Origin: Gorsachius magnificus
Taxonomy: Eukaryota > Chordata > Aves > Pelecaniformes > Ardeidae
NCBI GenBank assembly: GCA_034008185.1
Contig: CM067081.1
Coordinates: forward strand, 32,734,806-32,798,805
Direction of reading: 5' to 3'
DNA: 64,000 nt
The notes beneath the pieces were generated by a model, which was given only the letters and a program-made list of their open reading frames with translations, had not been told where the DNA came from and ran no database searches. The position numbers and the translations under genes were made by a program. This document shows, in pieces, positions 51,928-64,000 of this stretch; positions within the stretch are counted from its first letter, which is position 1; each line of letters opens with the position of its first letter.

Positions 51928-52380
51928 ATCACAGAATCACAGAATGGCAAGGGTTGGAAGGGACCTTGGGAGATCATCCAGTCCAACCCTCCTGCTAAAG
52001 CAGGTTCACCTAGAGCATGTTACACAGGACATTGTCCAGGCAGGGTTTGAATATCTCCAGAGAAGGAGACTCCACAGCCCCCGTGGGCAGACTGTTCCAG
52101 TGCTCCATCACCCTCAAAGTAAAGAAGTTCTTCCTCATATTCAACTGAAACCTCGTATGCTTCACTTTGTGCCCATTGCCCCTTGTCCTGTCACTGGGCA
52201 CCACTGAGAAGAGTCTGGCTCCATCCTCATGACATCCACCCTTAAGATATTTGTAAGTATTTATGAGGTCCCCTCTCAGCCTTCTCTTCTTCAGGCTAAA
52301 CAAGACCAGCTCTCTCAGCCTTTCCTTATAGGGGAGATGCTCCAGTCCCCTTATCGTCCTTGTTGCTCTCCTCTGAACTT
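51928..52380 (-). mobile_element. CR1 fragment
   Basis: The minus-strand copy, with its tail (ATCACAGAATCACAGAATGG on plus) at 51928. The ORF2 C-terminal frame remains open through [34 protein letters not shown] and [15 protein letters not shown] to its stop near 52010. Similarity ends at about 52380. It belongs to the ATTCTGTG tail group with the copies at 4608, 17463 and 25534. Confidence 0.95.
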
Positions 52381-52934
52381 TAGGATGCGATCCTGCCCCT
52401 AGGCACTGCCACTGCATGGAGGCAGGCAGGTGAGCTAAACCCATACGTTCATGGCTCGTGCTCTTCCGCTGGGTTGAAAAGCGCTCGTTTCAGTTGTGCT
52501 TTTATCAATTCAGGTTCCCTGTTTTTGAGGTTGCAAGAGAAAATTTTTAAAAAGCCTTAATAAGAATACACCATAAAGCATCCTTTAAAACATTCATGAA
52601 GGAGAAAGAATTCAAGGGTGGCAGCCAGTTTTAAGTGGTGGTGGTGCTCAGGGACTTACCTCGATGAAATGCGGCACCTGGCTGGAGGTGAAGAGAAGTG
52701 CCATGAACAGACACGGGGTCAGGACAGTCCCTGCTGCGCAAATGTTGTACAAATGGCACCAGCTTGTCCCAGAGAAGTCTCTGAGCTTGTCCAGATCCAT
52801 GCATTGCAATCCAAGGCGAATGGCAATTACAGGGTGTGAGAGTGGGGAGATGAAGGCAACACTGGGTTGGAGAAAGCAGCAACCAAGACAGCCAAGTGAG
52901 CCTTGACTTTCAAAACCCAGATGGAGAGACGTGA
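52381..52934. other. Spacer between inverted CR1 copies
   Basis: No gene recognised. Frames of up to 129 codons overlap on both strands without known motifs. Its right part may belong to the older CR1. Confidence 0.5.
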
Positions 52935-53420
52935 TTATTACCCTCTGCTTGGCACTGGTGAGACACATCTGGAGTGCTGTGTCCAGTTTGGGGCTCCCCA
53001 GTAAGAGAGACATGGATGTACTGGAGCGAAGGGTCACCAGATATGTAGGTGCTGGAGCCTATATGCATAAGAGGAGGCTGAGAGAGCCAGGACTGTTCAG
53101 CCTGGAGGAGAAAAGGCTCAGGGACATCTCATTGCTGCCTATAGCTGCCAAATGGGAGGGTGAAGAGAAGACAGCCAGACTCTTCTCAGAGCTGTGCGGC
53201 TGTAGGAGAAGGGGCAACTCCATTCTGGAGTGTGGAAAATCTCAATTAAATGAGGGTGATTAAATACTGGAGTCAGACAGGCTGTAGGATCTCAGTCTCT
53301 GGAGATATTTAAAATTTGACTGGGCAAGACCCCGAGGCCCCGGATCTAGTGGACTTGCTTTGGGAAGGGGCCTGGACCAGACGACCTCCAGAGGCACCTT
53401 CCAGCCTGGCTTTTTCTACA
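52935..53420 (+). mobile_element. Old, degenerate CR1 fragment
   Basis: Recognisable by LVRHIWSAVSSLGLP (the [15 protein letters not shown] block), ERRVTRYV, KRRLREPGLFSLEEKRLRD and the 3' segment GACCAGACGACCTCCAGAGGCACCTTCCAGCC near 53380-53407. It has several frame breaks and no tail repeat. It is much more diverged than the neighbouring minus-strand copy and may begin somewhat 5' of 52935. Confidence 0.85.
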
Positions 53421-55269
53421 GGTCCCTGACCATGAAAACTTGACGCAGGAAGCAAAAGGACAGCAGTAGAACTATCAGTGGAGTCAGTGACATTGGAGAT
53501 GCTTAAAGTATGATGAAGAAGCAAAGGAATCTTAACATTATATTGTTACAAGAGAAATGATAGAATTGTTCATGAAAGGCAGAACTGACTTATTTTTCCA
53601 AAGTTAGTTCTCTAAGGAGATGAAAATTAAGTGATGGAATTAGATTGTATGATAATGAGATACTTTCTGTCCCAGGAATGAAGGATGCAGGGTTAGAATG
53701 CCACTGGTAAAGCTAGGTGCTTTAAACCCAGATACAGGCAGCTAGCCTAAACCAAACAATAGTAAAGGGGAATGCTTTGGGGTCTCCCTGGGCCATTGGT
53801 ATTGGTTTTCGGAAGTCCTGGATCAGAAGGAAAGCTCCTGAGAACTGAAAAAAATTATCCAGAGAGAAGGATAAGAGGACAATTAAAGATAGTCCTCAAT
53901 GTGAATTGACACAGGGTTAAGGAATATGGCCTTTGCCAGACCAGCTCAGTGATTTCTTTTAATGCGATTCATAAGTTCGATGCTGGATGGTGCTGTGCCA
54001 TTCCTGCCTGGTGTTTGCCTACTCTGGTCTCAGAAATTGTCCCTCTGGGGAAGCCCAGCCAAGGGGTAAGGAGCAGGTCCCACTGAGCATCCACAGTGCC
54101 CACCTGCATGTGTGTCCGTGGGCTCCCACAGCTGGCAGAGACCACTCTGCCCATATGATCGGAGAGGGCTGCATAGTCTGGAGGTGATCTGCGGGTGCCC
54201 CAAAGCTGTCACCCAGGGCACTGGAAGGTGTTGGGCTTCCTGCATCAGTAAAACACCTGGAAACAGCTGTCTCAGTTTGCAGTCAGAGCAGGGGAGCATC
54301 ATGCCCGATGGGAACTGGCAGGGAGGGGTGGGCAGACGAGGAAGTTGTGAAGCACTAGTTCTGCCAAACTAACCTTATTATTTTTCCCTCCTTTCTCTTT
54401 TGACATTAAACAGGCTGAGTGGATGAAGGGAAGATGCAGACACAATTAGCCAGATACTGCAAACAGGAGGGCGAGTCACTTTTTATGGCTAGTTTACATT
54501 TCAGACACACAATGATACAGAATAATGCAATAACAAAAATCATGCAATATTTACCCTGGGTTTATTCACCGCAAGTCCTTTGAGAGCTGCTTTTGTTTGT
54601 CTTAATTTAATTGGCATGGTCGGATGGCCACCAGCAGGTCCAATTAAACAGGTTCAATAGATTCCACTGTACGTTTTTATTATTTTCTTCATCAGCATGT
54701 AGCATAAAATGTCCAAAATAATTTGTCTGAGTACTAGTAATGAATATAAAGTGCAGTCTCTTCCAGCCTGCATACAATAAGTTTCAGCTGTACCACGTTT
54801 TACAGCCAAAGCAAACTGGGTTAATAATGAAACCACTGGTGCAATCTTTAGTACAGCCTTAGTGGGGACGAGGGTACCGTTGCGTGTTACGATGCAAGGT
54901 ATTTGGTTGCTCAGCTTTGGGCTTATCTGAGCACAGATAGGCACTATGCCATCTTTTTTAGCTATCTTAAGCTTTGACGTTTAAGTGTCAGGTGGAACCT
55001 ATTTAAGAAAATCCCACCAATGGGACTTGGGCATGCCCTTAATATCAGGTATTTGTTTAAGTGCTTTGTTGAATTGGAGCCTAGTACATCCTCTTGAAAA
55101 GAAAGTGATTTTCAATCTAATAAGGTTATCTTAGTGTGAACATTTTAACTACATCAATCAATATGCCCGTCAGGAGTAAATGACTAATGGGATTTCTCTT
55201 TTCTTTCTTTCTTTGTTACCAGAATGATGAATTGACTTTGCCTGTTGCTGAAGATTCTCATCTCCTTAA
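53421..55269. other. Non-coding, no gene recognised
   Basis: No known coding similarity. A minus-strand frame at 54654-54944 (96 codons) has no recognisable motif. A pyrimidine tract followed by TTACCAG (about 55195-55222) looks like a splice acceptor just 5' of the broken frame listed next. Confidence 0.55.
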
Positions 55270-55686
55270 TGCATTGCAGATACATCTAATGGACGCAAGC
55301 TGTCAGGGTCTGGCAGCAACCAGTCCCAACCAAAAATATTTCCCCCTGGGACTGGTTCATCAGATTCCAGCTCTGCTCTCACAGTGGAAAATGTGAAAAG
55401 GTTGGAAAAGGAATACACGACTTCTAAAGAAGCCTTCAATAAGCAGAGAATATGAGATTATATTAAGGAGACTAATCTTGCTCTCTTCGACAAAGAGATG
55501 AGTAGGAAAACCAGCACAGAGCTTGTCTGGGATGCAGAGCCTGAAGGAGCATCCTCATCCTTTCCTGCAAAGTGGAGTGAAAATAGCAAAGAAGTTTGCT
55601 GGAAGAACTCTGAAGTGATTTCAAGGAAAGATAAGCTATTAACAAGTATTTTTCAGCAATCTGTTAGAGGGAAGGAGAGAAAATAA
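55270..55686 (+). other. Possible decayed or unrecognised coding exon
   Basis: In one frame, 139 codons from 55270 to the TAA at 55684 contain a single internal stop (TGA 55453-55455). The first part (to QRI before the stop) includes SDSSSALTVENVKRLEKEY. The second part includes ALFDKEMSRKTSTELVWDAE and ends SVRGKERK. The residues are rich in Ser, Lys and Glu and look more protein-like than the other long frames in this window. An acceptor-like TCCTTAATGCATTGCAG ends at 55280. I do not recognise the protein. It may be a pseudo-exon, an exon of a lncRNA, or chance. Confidence 0.25.
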
Positions 55687-56203
55687 GACAGCCATCCTTG
55701 ATCTTTTCTACATTTCTGTTTGCATATGGTAAATATGAGTGCCATGCACAGGCACCTAAAATGGTGATGGATTTTGAGGAGCAATACGTGGCTGCCCTTC
55801 CCTGCCTGCCAGCAAGGGCTGAGGTGGTGTGGACTGCTGGACTGGTTTGTACCATGTTTTGGGCATGTGAGAGCATGGTAAGGAGCACCAGCACCCAGAC
55901 CTGAATCCCAACCACAGCATTTGCCAGTGCTAATCACAAATGCAAGGTGCTGCCCTAAGTGCACCGGCTGGAAAAAAATGGGATTTTACCAGTAATTTTA
56001 ACAGAAGCAGAGTGAAGCCAGGACAGAGTGTAAACAAAAAAGCCACACATCTGTTTTAGGCAGCAATTCTGAATTTCTGGGGTGTTCAGAGTCCAAACTC
56101 TGTGATAAGTTTTGTCTGGAGCAGAGTTGCTCTGTTGCATATAAATGCTGGCAAATTATTATTAGACAATTATCTCTTATTAGATATCTCAAGCTATGTT
56201 TAC

Positions 56204-56231
56204 TTTATATATATATATACACACACACACC
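56204..56231. repeat. (TA)n(CA)n microsatellite
   Basis: About eight TA units followed by about six CA units. Confidence 0.9.
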
Positions 56232-58652
56232 CTGCTTTTAATAATATTTTGCAGCTCATTAAGTAATCCAGCCAATGTTCAGAGGCAGATAGCAGGGACA
56301 AAAATGTAGTTAATCCATGGAAAGGAAAGCCCTCTAAATTACAGGGGGAAAAAAAAATTTAAGGATGGCAAGAACTTATCCCGTTTCGGTTCTGGCTGCC
56401 TGTAGTGGCACAGCCCATCTCCTCTACTTGCAAGCCAGGACATGGCTTGTGGCTGCATGCAGGACAGGGTCACAGCTGTCCCCTGGGAGTGGGTGAGGAA
56501 GGGGACACTGGAAGCAGCCCTGGGGAACAGCAACTGGTTCGCTACTTAGGGACAGTCTGGCTTTCTGCAACAAAGAATCCCAAACTGGGGTCTAAGTGGG
56601 ACAACTTGGCCTTATCCTAAGTACAAATCAGGTTTTTAGAGGAAAGACTGGACTTTTTCCATATGTCTTTGTTGAACACGCTGTGAGCGTGCACTCCACC
56701 TGCTCTAGGGGAGCCTAGCACAGCCTGCCTCGGCACAGCCAGAAAGGCACAGGCGGCATGAAAGAGTCAGGCTAATCCTTGAAGTAAAGGGTTACCTATT
56801 TGCTTGAGAATTCATGCACTGGTCCTCCTTGGGGGCTGGCCAACAGAAGTGTTTTCTACTCATTTTTGCATTTTTCTCAATGCAAATTCGCCAGCTCCCA
56901 AGAGTAGGAAAATCGACTGTTTGCACACGTAAGGTTTATTTTTGAAGAGCTTTCTGTGTGGAAATCAAGTATTCTTAGCAGGCATACACGTGAGCTGCAT
57001 CCTTGAGGACAAATCTGCCCTGGCAAGAGGCTGAGGATCTGAAACAGCCACAAGTGACTGGGAGCAAATGCATGCAGCAACTTCACTCATTGCTGTCCCA
57101 GGCAATCGTTTGTTGGATTTCCACATCACAATTTTAAATTCAGATGACATATGAAGGTTTCTTTCAGCCTGTTCCAGTAGAGGGCTGGTATTTAGACACA
57201 AGTAAGTTTACCAAGGAAAATCAAATCTAGTAATGCCTCATTAGGGACCTAGAGTGAACAGTTAATATATCTTCAAGAATTTATAGAGTACAGTGATTCA
57301 GGGGGCTTCTTTGGCCTTTTTCAATCTCTTTTCATTGGTTTTTTGTCTTTCATAAGAAGAGCTTATGTAATCTGAGCAGTAACCTTCATTTCGATGCTTT
57401 TTCCAGCTCCCTATCACAGCCATGCTGCTCTTTTTTTTTTTTCCCACATCTCTTCTACATTTTCTTTTCCACCATCTCCTCTGCCACCCTACTGCCCTCC
57501 CCAAATGCCCCACATCCACGCTCTTTCCCCAGACCTCTGCATGCCCTAAAGCTCCCTCTCTGTCCTCGCTGATTTTTTGGAAATAACACCACTTAGGATG
57601 TTGGCACAAAGGTAGGTGGCACAAGCGGTGGTTTATCTGCTCAAGCATTTGAGCTGAGATGAGATGTACGATTAACCCTGTAGGTGGGGGCTGCAACAAA
57701 CCCCAGGCCCACTGTGCTCTGCACACAGAGGGAAACGTGCAGCCTGTGGCTACAGAATTAATGCAAACCTGGAGGAGAAAGGTGCTGCTCTGGCAGCACC
57801 CCCCCACCCCCGTTGAGCATTTCATCTGCCTGTACGAGGTCTGTAGGCCCAAATTCCCAGTTTCCTCCCCATTCTTGTAGCATCATGCCACAGAGGGGCA
57901 GTCCCGGTCCCCTTTGCCCTGTTGCCCCTGTGAAGCTGCACTGGCATGAGCTGGGAAGGTGAAACACATGAAGGACTATGTCCTCCCAAAGAGATGGCAA
58001 AATAAAGAGACCCGAGCTGCTTACAGATGAAACCTGAGTGGACAGGCAAAGTAAATTAGCTTGTAAGTCTTGTCTCTTCCTCTGCAAAGCCTGCCCTTGG
58101 TCTCCAGCAACTTTTTTTACTGCTCATTTTTGGGAGCTTTTTCTTCTCTCTCCTGCAATTTATTATACCATTAAAACCAATGGGGAAAAATGTTCCTCGT
58201 TAAGGTGGGACAGTTTTATCTGAAATACAAAATAATGAAATGGCAAGAAATCTCAAGGCAACAAAAAACACCCCCTGCTGTTCTACACAAAAAGAGGATC
58301 TTTTGCTTTTTTTTTAAAGAAAGCTTTTTCTCTCCCCTCCAGCTTTGGGGTTGGATTCCGCGTCAGCTCAGACCACTGACTCTAAGCCAAAGGAATCCAA
58401 GTGAGGAGAGTAATTGGTAACATTTTTCTATATAATTCAGTCACGTTAAGCTGTATTTATGCCATACGCGGGCGAGCAGCAGGAGCACCTAACAACTGGA
58501 GATTTACAGTGTGCCTGAGACATCCACAGCCTGGCAGCCGCTGCTGTCCCCCTGCTGTTAATAAACTGGAAGTTACGTCTGTCCAAGTGGTTGTCTTTGG
58601 GCACCTCAACCTTTGCTGTATTAAAAGGGACGCTGCCAGCCTCTACAGAGGG

Positions 58653-58681
58653 TTTTTTTTTTTTTAATTTTTTTTTTTTTT
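58653..58681 (+). repeat. T-rich run
   Basis: Two long T tracts separated by AA. Simple sequence, also the source of a Phe- or Lys-rich end in overlapping frames. A similar shorter run lies at 57430-57442. Confidence 0.85.
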
Positions 58682-61600
58682 ACTTCGACAGATAAATCCC
58701 ATGCAGCATGTCTCAAAGTGGCTGCGATGTATAATTTTTATTTTGCAGGCTGCTCTTCCAGCTGGGGAGGAAAGGGAGGTCCGATTCCCCAGCCACAGTA
58801 AATCAGCATAATACCACCCTTCATGCCACCGATGCTGCTGCAGCAACATGGATTTACATCAGCCGGGGATGTAGCTCACTCCTTTCGGCTGTCCGATATA
58901 AACGTTAGGCATATCTAATCTTCCTCGCAGACAGAGAGAAGGGGAGAGGAGAGAAATTGAGTAGACGTGCTTGTTCAAGAGACAAATAAAGACCAAATCC
59001 TTCTGCAGTGTACTTTAAATGGCATTGATAACATTCCTTATGTGAATATCTGAAAGATGCTTTGGCTTTTTTCCTTAACGATGTTACCACATGTGCTTGG
59101 CACCGAGGGAAATAGATGTAAGCAGCTGTTTAAAGGAAGACTGTTGTATGTGCATGTCCATGAATGTGCACAAAGGTTTTTTTTTCCTCATTATAGGGTT
59201 ATAAATTCATAACTTGCAGCCTGAAAGAGTGTAGGTTCTATTTCTTTCCCAAATTATGAAAATGTTATAGTCTGAGGTAAAACCTCTGTTGCGGTTATGA
59301 AAGGAAATCAGTCTTAGGGTTTCCAAGCTAACAGAAAGTCACTACTCAAATGCAAGAAAAACCCATCTGAGAGGTTTGTGCCTCCCCGCGAGGTGTGGAG
59401 TTGCTGCTGCAGGAGCTGGAGGGGACCCAGCAGCCCAGCACCTCGCAGGGCTGGCCTGAGCTGTCCTCAAGAGACCAGCTGTGATTTGGGGTGCAAGCCC
59501 AGGCATCACCTCTGCACCCAAACCCCTCATGGGCAGGCAGGTTGCTCGGTCTGAGCACATCTTGACCTCAAGCAAACACCAGTTTGACCTGTGGAGCAGC
59601 CCGTGTCGCCCGCTAACCCCTACCCCGGTCCCAGGAACGGGGGCTCCCATGGCATTTGGATTTGATACCTGTCCCAGTTAACCTGCACGTGGCACTTTAC
59701 TGGGCTCTGCTCCTCATGTGTAAGGTGGAGATGATGGCGTTTCATTACCTCAGCATTTCTGGGAGAGCAAACACGCAATGGAGGCATCAGAGCATCACTG
59801 CTCCCCCTATTCCTTGAAAGTTTTCATCTATGGATGCATTCATTTGTGTGGGCTGTGCCCAGAATCCTTTACAATTCATAGGTAACTAATAAAAAAGCAG
59901 TGATGTGTAAATGCCTTGCTAAATTACTAATGCAGATAAATAAATAAAAAAACAAAATCACAAGCCCTTCACTCCCTCCCTTGAATCAGATCAAGTCAGG
60001 CCCCAGCCACAGTTTGTTCAGCATATTTTTTTTCATGGTTTTTTTTTCCATTTTCCAGGCCACAGACATCTTTAAATTAGTATATCACAGGCGCAATCAA
60101 AAAATTCTCCCTGCATTACACAAATAGAAGCAGCTGGACACCTTGATAGTTCTGTGTTATAGGCTCAGGATTTCATACCCTGCCAGACAACTTCAGGTGA
60201 AAGGAGGGAGTGGGAGGGGGTATGGAAAGACCCCGTTGCTGCTGGACGTGCTGTGGTAAAGGAGGGGTGCCCCAGCAGACTCCCAGCCCCCATGGGGTGC
60301 AGTACGATGTCATATTGTCTGGCAGAGAAGGGGTCGTCTAATGCCACTTGCAGAACTGCCTAAGCTGAGATAAGCAGGAGTGGGGTTTTAGGACCGATAC
60401 AACTTCGCTTCATCCAGTGAACTAGAAGCAAGGAAACCAGTAAGCCCACAGATGACTCTGTGCACAACTGCTAATACTCCTTGCCCATTTTGGGGTGCTG
60501 GCAGTTACCCCTCTCTGCTCTGCTGCCCTTAGCTTTGTGAGTGCATCTCTCCCCTCTGCACACTGAAGAGACCTAACTTTCATATCTTCTGAGGCAGGAC
60601 TCATTTAAGGTGACTGGTGCTCTTTGCCCAAAATAATGCCACCAAGTATCACTGGAAACTGCTGGGAAACCTTGCCTGCTCCTAAACCCCACAGCCCTCT
60701 TCCCCGTTGGCCATGAACCACCTACGAGCATCCCGCCCAATGTCACTTCTTTGCAGAGAGAGTGTCCCAGACAGAGTGAAGCTATTCCGATGAGTCCCTG
60801 TCTGCCAGGAAGGATGGTAAGTTCATTTAAAGCAGCCCTGTCCAGCATCCTCAGTACTCAGAACTGTAGGTTTCTTTTAAAATTTGGCTTTTTGGCATCA
60901 GTTTACTAAAAAATAGAAAATACTCACAAGGTAGGCTTTGTTCAGCAGAGATTTTGATTTAGTTAAAGCACTTTGACAAGGATAAATACCTCTCATTACC
61001 AATATCCGAAGTTCTGTTCCTCTCCTGTTAAGTAAGGTACACTCCTGGTAAGCCAGGGCAACACTGAGCACCGTGCCTGATAGCCCAGCAGCTGATGAGC
61101 ATCACCAAGAGTGGTCTGAGCCCATACAACCCCACCCCGCTCTGTCAAAGAGCAGGGATGAGCTGATTTAGCAGTAAGCTGCCCTTTGAAGCCAGGCTTG
61201 CTCTCCATCACCACCCTAAGCCATGAGGCTGGAGCTGAGGCATGACACCTGCTGAGCTGGGAGGATGCCCAGAGGAGCTCAGCATCTCCAGCCCATGCTG
61301 TGTCACCATGGGTTGTCTTGGTCTACAGAGATGGTTGCAACCCAGAATGGAGGTATATTCTAGCTTTAAGCTTCTTGATTTTAATAGGCCTCCTCAGGCT
61401 GATGGATCCCTCTCTTTTTGCCCAAAATGAGGGAGTGAGGTGAACTTCACTTGAAGTTCACAAGTGTTTTGATGGTGTTGTCATTGCAGTCTACCAGCAA
61501 TGTGCAAAAGCTGTTCCTTCCCTCCCTGCCCTCTGCAGCCCCGAGGTTGTCCCTCCTTATTGCCACCAGCAAGATGGGCCTCTGCAGTCATCCAAGATCA

Positions 61601-64000
61601 CTTTTCAAGGCCAGCATCTCCTTTTAGGCTAACGCAACTCCTCCATCTCCAGCCATCCAGGTTCACAAGGACATCTGAGGGCCTTCTGAACCATTCACAA
61701 ATGTGATTCAAATCAATCATACTGGTTTCCAGGGGCACATTAGACACTTAAGTTTTTTAGGGGATCCTGGCCTAAGGGTTTCTCTTGTGAGAGAAGCACA
61801 GCGTTGTCAACAAGGCTGTCTGAGCCCACGAGGGTTTATGAAATGCTTAGCTAGCAAAATAAAAAGCATTAACTTCTTGGCTACAGCTTTCTGCCAAAAG
61901 ATAGGCAGGTCGTGCTTCAATGCGGATGTCTCAGGGAAAAAATGTGCAGTGCATTAGAGAGCTGTGACTCATAGAATAATTATCCTCGTTTCTCATAGTT
62001 TATTAATAATTTAAACCCAATCTTGGTGTTATTGATCTATCATTGAATTGGAGATTTATTTCAGATCTGTAGTCACTGAAGCAGTAAATTTAATCCCCCT
62101 TCCCCTCCCACCCTTCCATCCACTAAACTCACTTTATAACTAAAACATGATGTTTAGGCTGTTTCAGTAATAGGAGAGGAGAAGAAGAGCTCCGAGGCTG
62201 TGGGTGGCAGGAGCAGCCTTAAGCCCACAGAAAACCACAGTAAGCAGCCTTAAGGTTCCGGTTTTAATACACCTTTTTTGACCAAACCTCTGTACATGGT
62301 CTCAGGGATGCCAAAAGGACGAAATGCTACTTGCTGGCAAGTACCAGATCCTAAGCCAGTTTTGCCTGTTTTCATCCGAGTTTGCTTGCTCATTTCCCCC
62401 GTTAACCATCAGTTTTGCAAGCATCCCAGTTGTGGATGCGAGTCTTAGTGTTTGTCCTCTGGAAATACAGATACGAGCTCACCGACGTAAAAGCACCTGC
62501 AACACATCGGATGTTGCAAGGCACACAAGCTCCTGGGCCCAATCCTAATCTTACTTAAATGGGCAGAAACCTGAAGCAGCTGCCTGGGTGTCCCAGGAGT
62601 ACCATGAGTGTGAAATCAATTCAAGTGCATGGAGGATCAAGCCTAGAAAACTACAGTGTGAAGACTCCTGCAGCAGTGCTCACTTGGCTGTAACGTGTGT
62701 CTGGTGCATTCACTAATATAAGCAGCAAGACCTGGCCTTTTAAAGGAAGCCAGGAATAGAAAACAGCATGCTTTATGGCTGTAAAGTGCCCAGAAGGGTG
62801 ATTTTTGTAGGCAAATGGAATACTTTTTTATTAGACCAATTGTAGTATACAGTTGGGGTGGAAAATGTGTTCTTGGCTGTGTCTACTCTTTCTTAGGTCC
62901 AAAAGAAAGCAGCAAATGTGCCCAAATGCTTGCTTGTTCTTTTCCATCTATATTAATGGATACAATTAAAGATATTACCATCCCCTGCCAGCCCATCCGT
63001 GCTGCTGTCCTTAAACCCTGCAGCTGGAACCACAGCTAGTGGGGGCTCTTGGCCACAGCCGGGGTTTACTGCAGCTATGGAAATGTGTAACAGGGACAAG
63101 CTGTCACAGCCTTGCTCTAAAAAGCAAACAAGGCTCAGTGTAACCAGGCAGAGAGGAATGCGTTGGTGGGGCTCTTAGCATATCTGATGTTCCTTGCCCA
63201 AGTAGAAGACATCCCGAGAGATGAACAGCAGGAAAACAAAACACAACAAACTCAGCATAGTCTATAACTGTGATTTCCAGAGGTACCATTCTTAATTAGT
63301 CATGAAGCTGGGTTTTCTTTGGTTTGGGGTTTATTTTGGTGTTGGGTTAAGGTTACCTAAACCGTCAATAAGACCAGTGAAATGTTGCTATTTCACTGAT
63401 CCTGCGGGACAAGAAATGGTGCCAGCAGTAACACATCAGGGTCCAGGTGCTGGGTGTTGTGGGGTGGTTGGGAGGGGAGCAAAGCCAGGGAAATCCACAT
63501 CTGGAAGTGCTGCTGGGCATCTGGGTCCCTGTGGCACTGGGTCCCTCCTGTCCTGATGGGACCGTCGTCATCGGCGGGTCACAGCTCCTGCAAAGCCCAG
63601 GCTTGCTGGCATTAAATCTTTCCCTTCTGTGAGGCCTGAGAGACCTATTTGGCCAGATTTCACCCGAAGGTGTGGATTCCTAGAAATTGGGGCTTTCCTA
63701 CAGTTACAAAGCAGTGACATCCCTTCCTCGTCCTCCTCGGTGAAATAGGCAGAGTGAGCCATCGCAGGCACAGGTACCTATCACCAGTGCAAGTGTGTTT
63801 TGAGTACGCACCTGCAATGGGAGCAGATTCAGTGCCTCTCTGAATACATAACCCTTCCTCCCACAGTTTAGTCCTGCACCAGGAAATCAGGAGGGTATTT
63901 TCAGTATTTTCATTGAGCAGGGCTCATTGAAAGAGCTTTAACCTAGATTTGAAGGTGGAGGGGGATGAAACCAGGCTTGCTAGAAATAAGCCTGGGGATG

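Larger units (their letters stand above)
55687..64000. other. Non-coding, no gene recognised
   Basis: The frame at 57298-57852 (minus, 184 codons) is the longest here, but it has no known domain and runs through a T/C-rich tract, so I do not call it. Simple repeats are listed separately (56204-56231, 57430-57442, 58653-58681). Nothing else recognised. Confidence 0.55.

Noticed and set aside
57298..57852. 184-codon minus-strand frame, the longest frame outside CBY2, CR1 and the GC-rich blocks
   Set aside because: No recognisable domain, irregular composition and a Lys run that comes from a T tract. Other frames overlap it. Best read as chance.
31226..64000. Search for ERICH6B or COG3 exons, expected upstream of CBY2
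   Set aside because: No segment recognised with confidence. Small exons could have been missed by eye.
1..64000. tRNA, rRNA, snRNA or bacterial-type operons
   Set aside because: No matching conserved blocks noticed. A dedicated tRNA or covariance-model scan would be needed to exclude small RNA genes.

Overview
The window looks like nuclear DNA from a bird. The main evidence is eight CR1 non-LTR retrotransposon fragments, most ending in the family's characteristic 8-bp 3' tail repeats, in AT-leaning sequence with vertebrate microsatellites. No bacterial gene organisation is visible: there are no operons, ribosome-binding sites or dense ORFs. The species cannot be named from what is visible.

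Only one protein-coding gene can be supported. On the minus strand, 28500 to 27517 is an intact 327-codon frame that I recognise as CBY2 (Chibby family member 2, also called SPERT or NURIT), a leucine-zipper protein of the spermatid. A polyadenylation signal lies just past its stop (27451-27446). Candidate splice acceptors lie just 5' of its start (28527/28555). A small CpG island 2.5 kb upstream (about 30950-31225) contains a minus-strand splice-donor consensus, so a two-exon gene model is plausible. From memory, mammalian CBY2 lies on human 13q14 between ERICH6B/COG3 and SIAH3. I recognise none of those neighbours here.

Region by region: 1-27445 is non-coding, with six CR1 pieces (4608-5261 +, 13446-14210 +, 17463-17717 -, 22545-22960 +, 25231-25287 -, 25534-26208 -), a 76-bp TCTCC pentamer array at 8631-8706, microsatellites, two perfect short hairpins and a few isolated candidate regulatory motifs. 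The CBY2 locus occupies 27446 to about 31225. From 31226 to 51927 the sequence is non-coding apart from one probable solo endogenous-retroviral LTR ending near 38926. An inverted pair of CR1 copies follows at 51928-52380 (-) and 52935-53420 (+). At 55270-55686 (+) a 139-codon frame broken by one stop may be a decayed or unrecognised exon. The rest, to 64000, holds simple repeats and sequence in which I recognise nothing.

The window is therefore a gene-poor stretch around one testis-type gene. I found no convincing previously undescribed system. The leads most worth checking are the CBY2 promoter and first-exon model, the broken frame near 55.4 kb, the solo LTR and the coding heptad repeat in CBY2.
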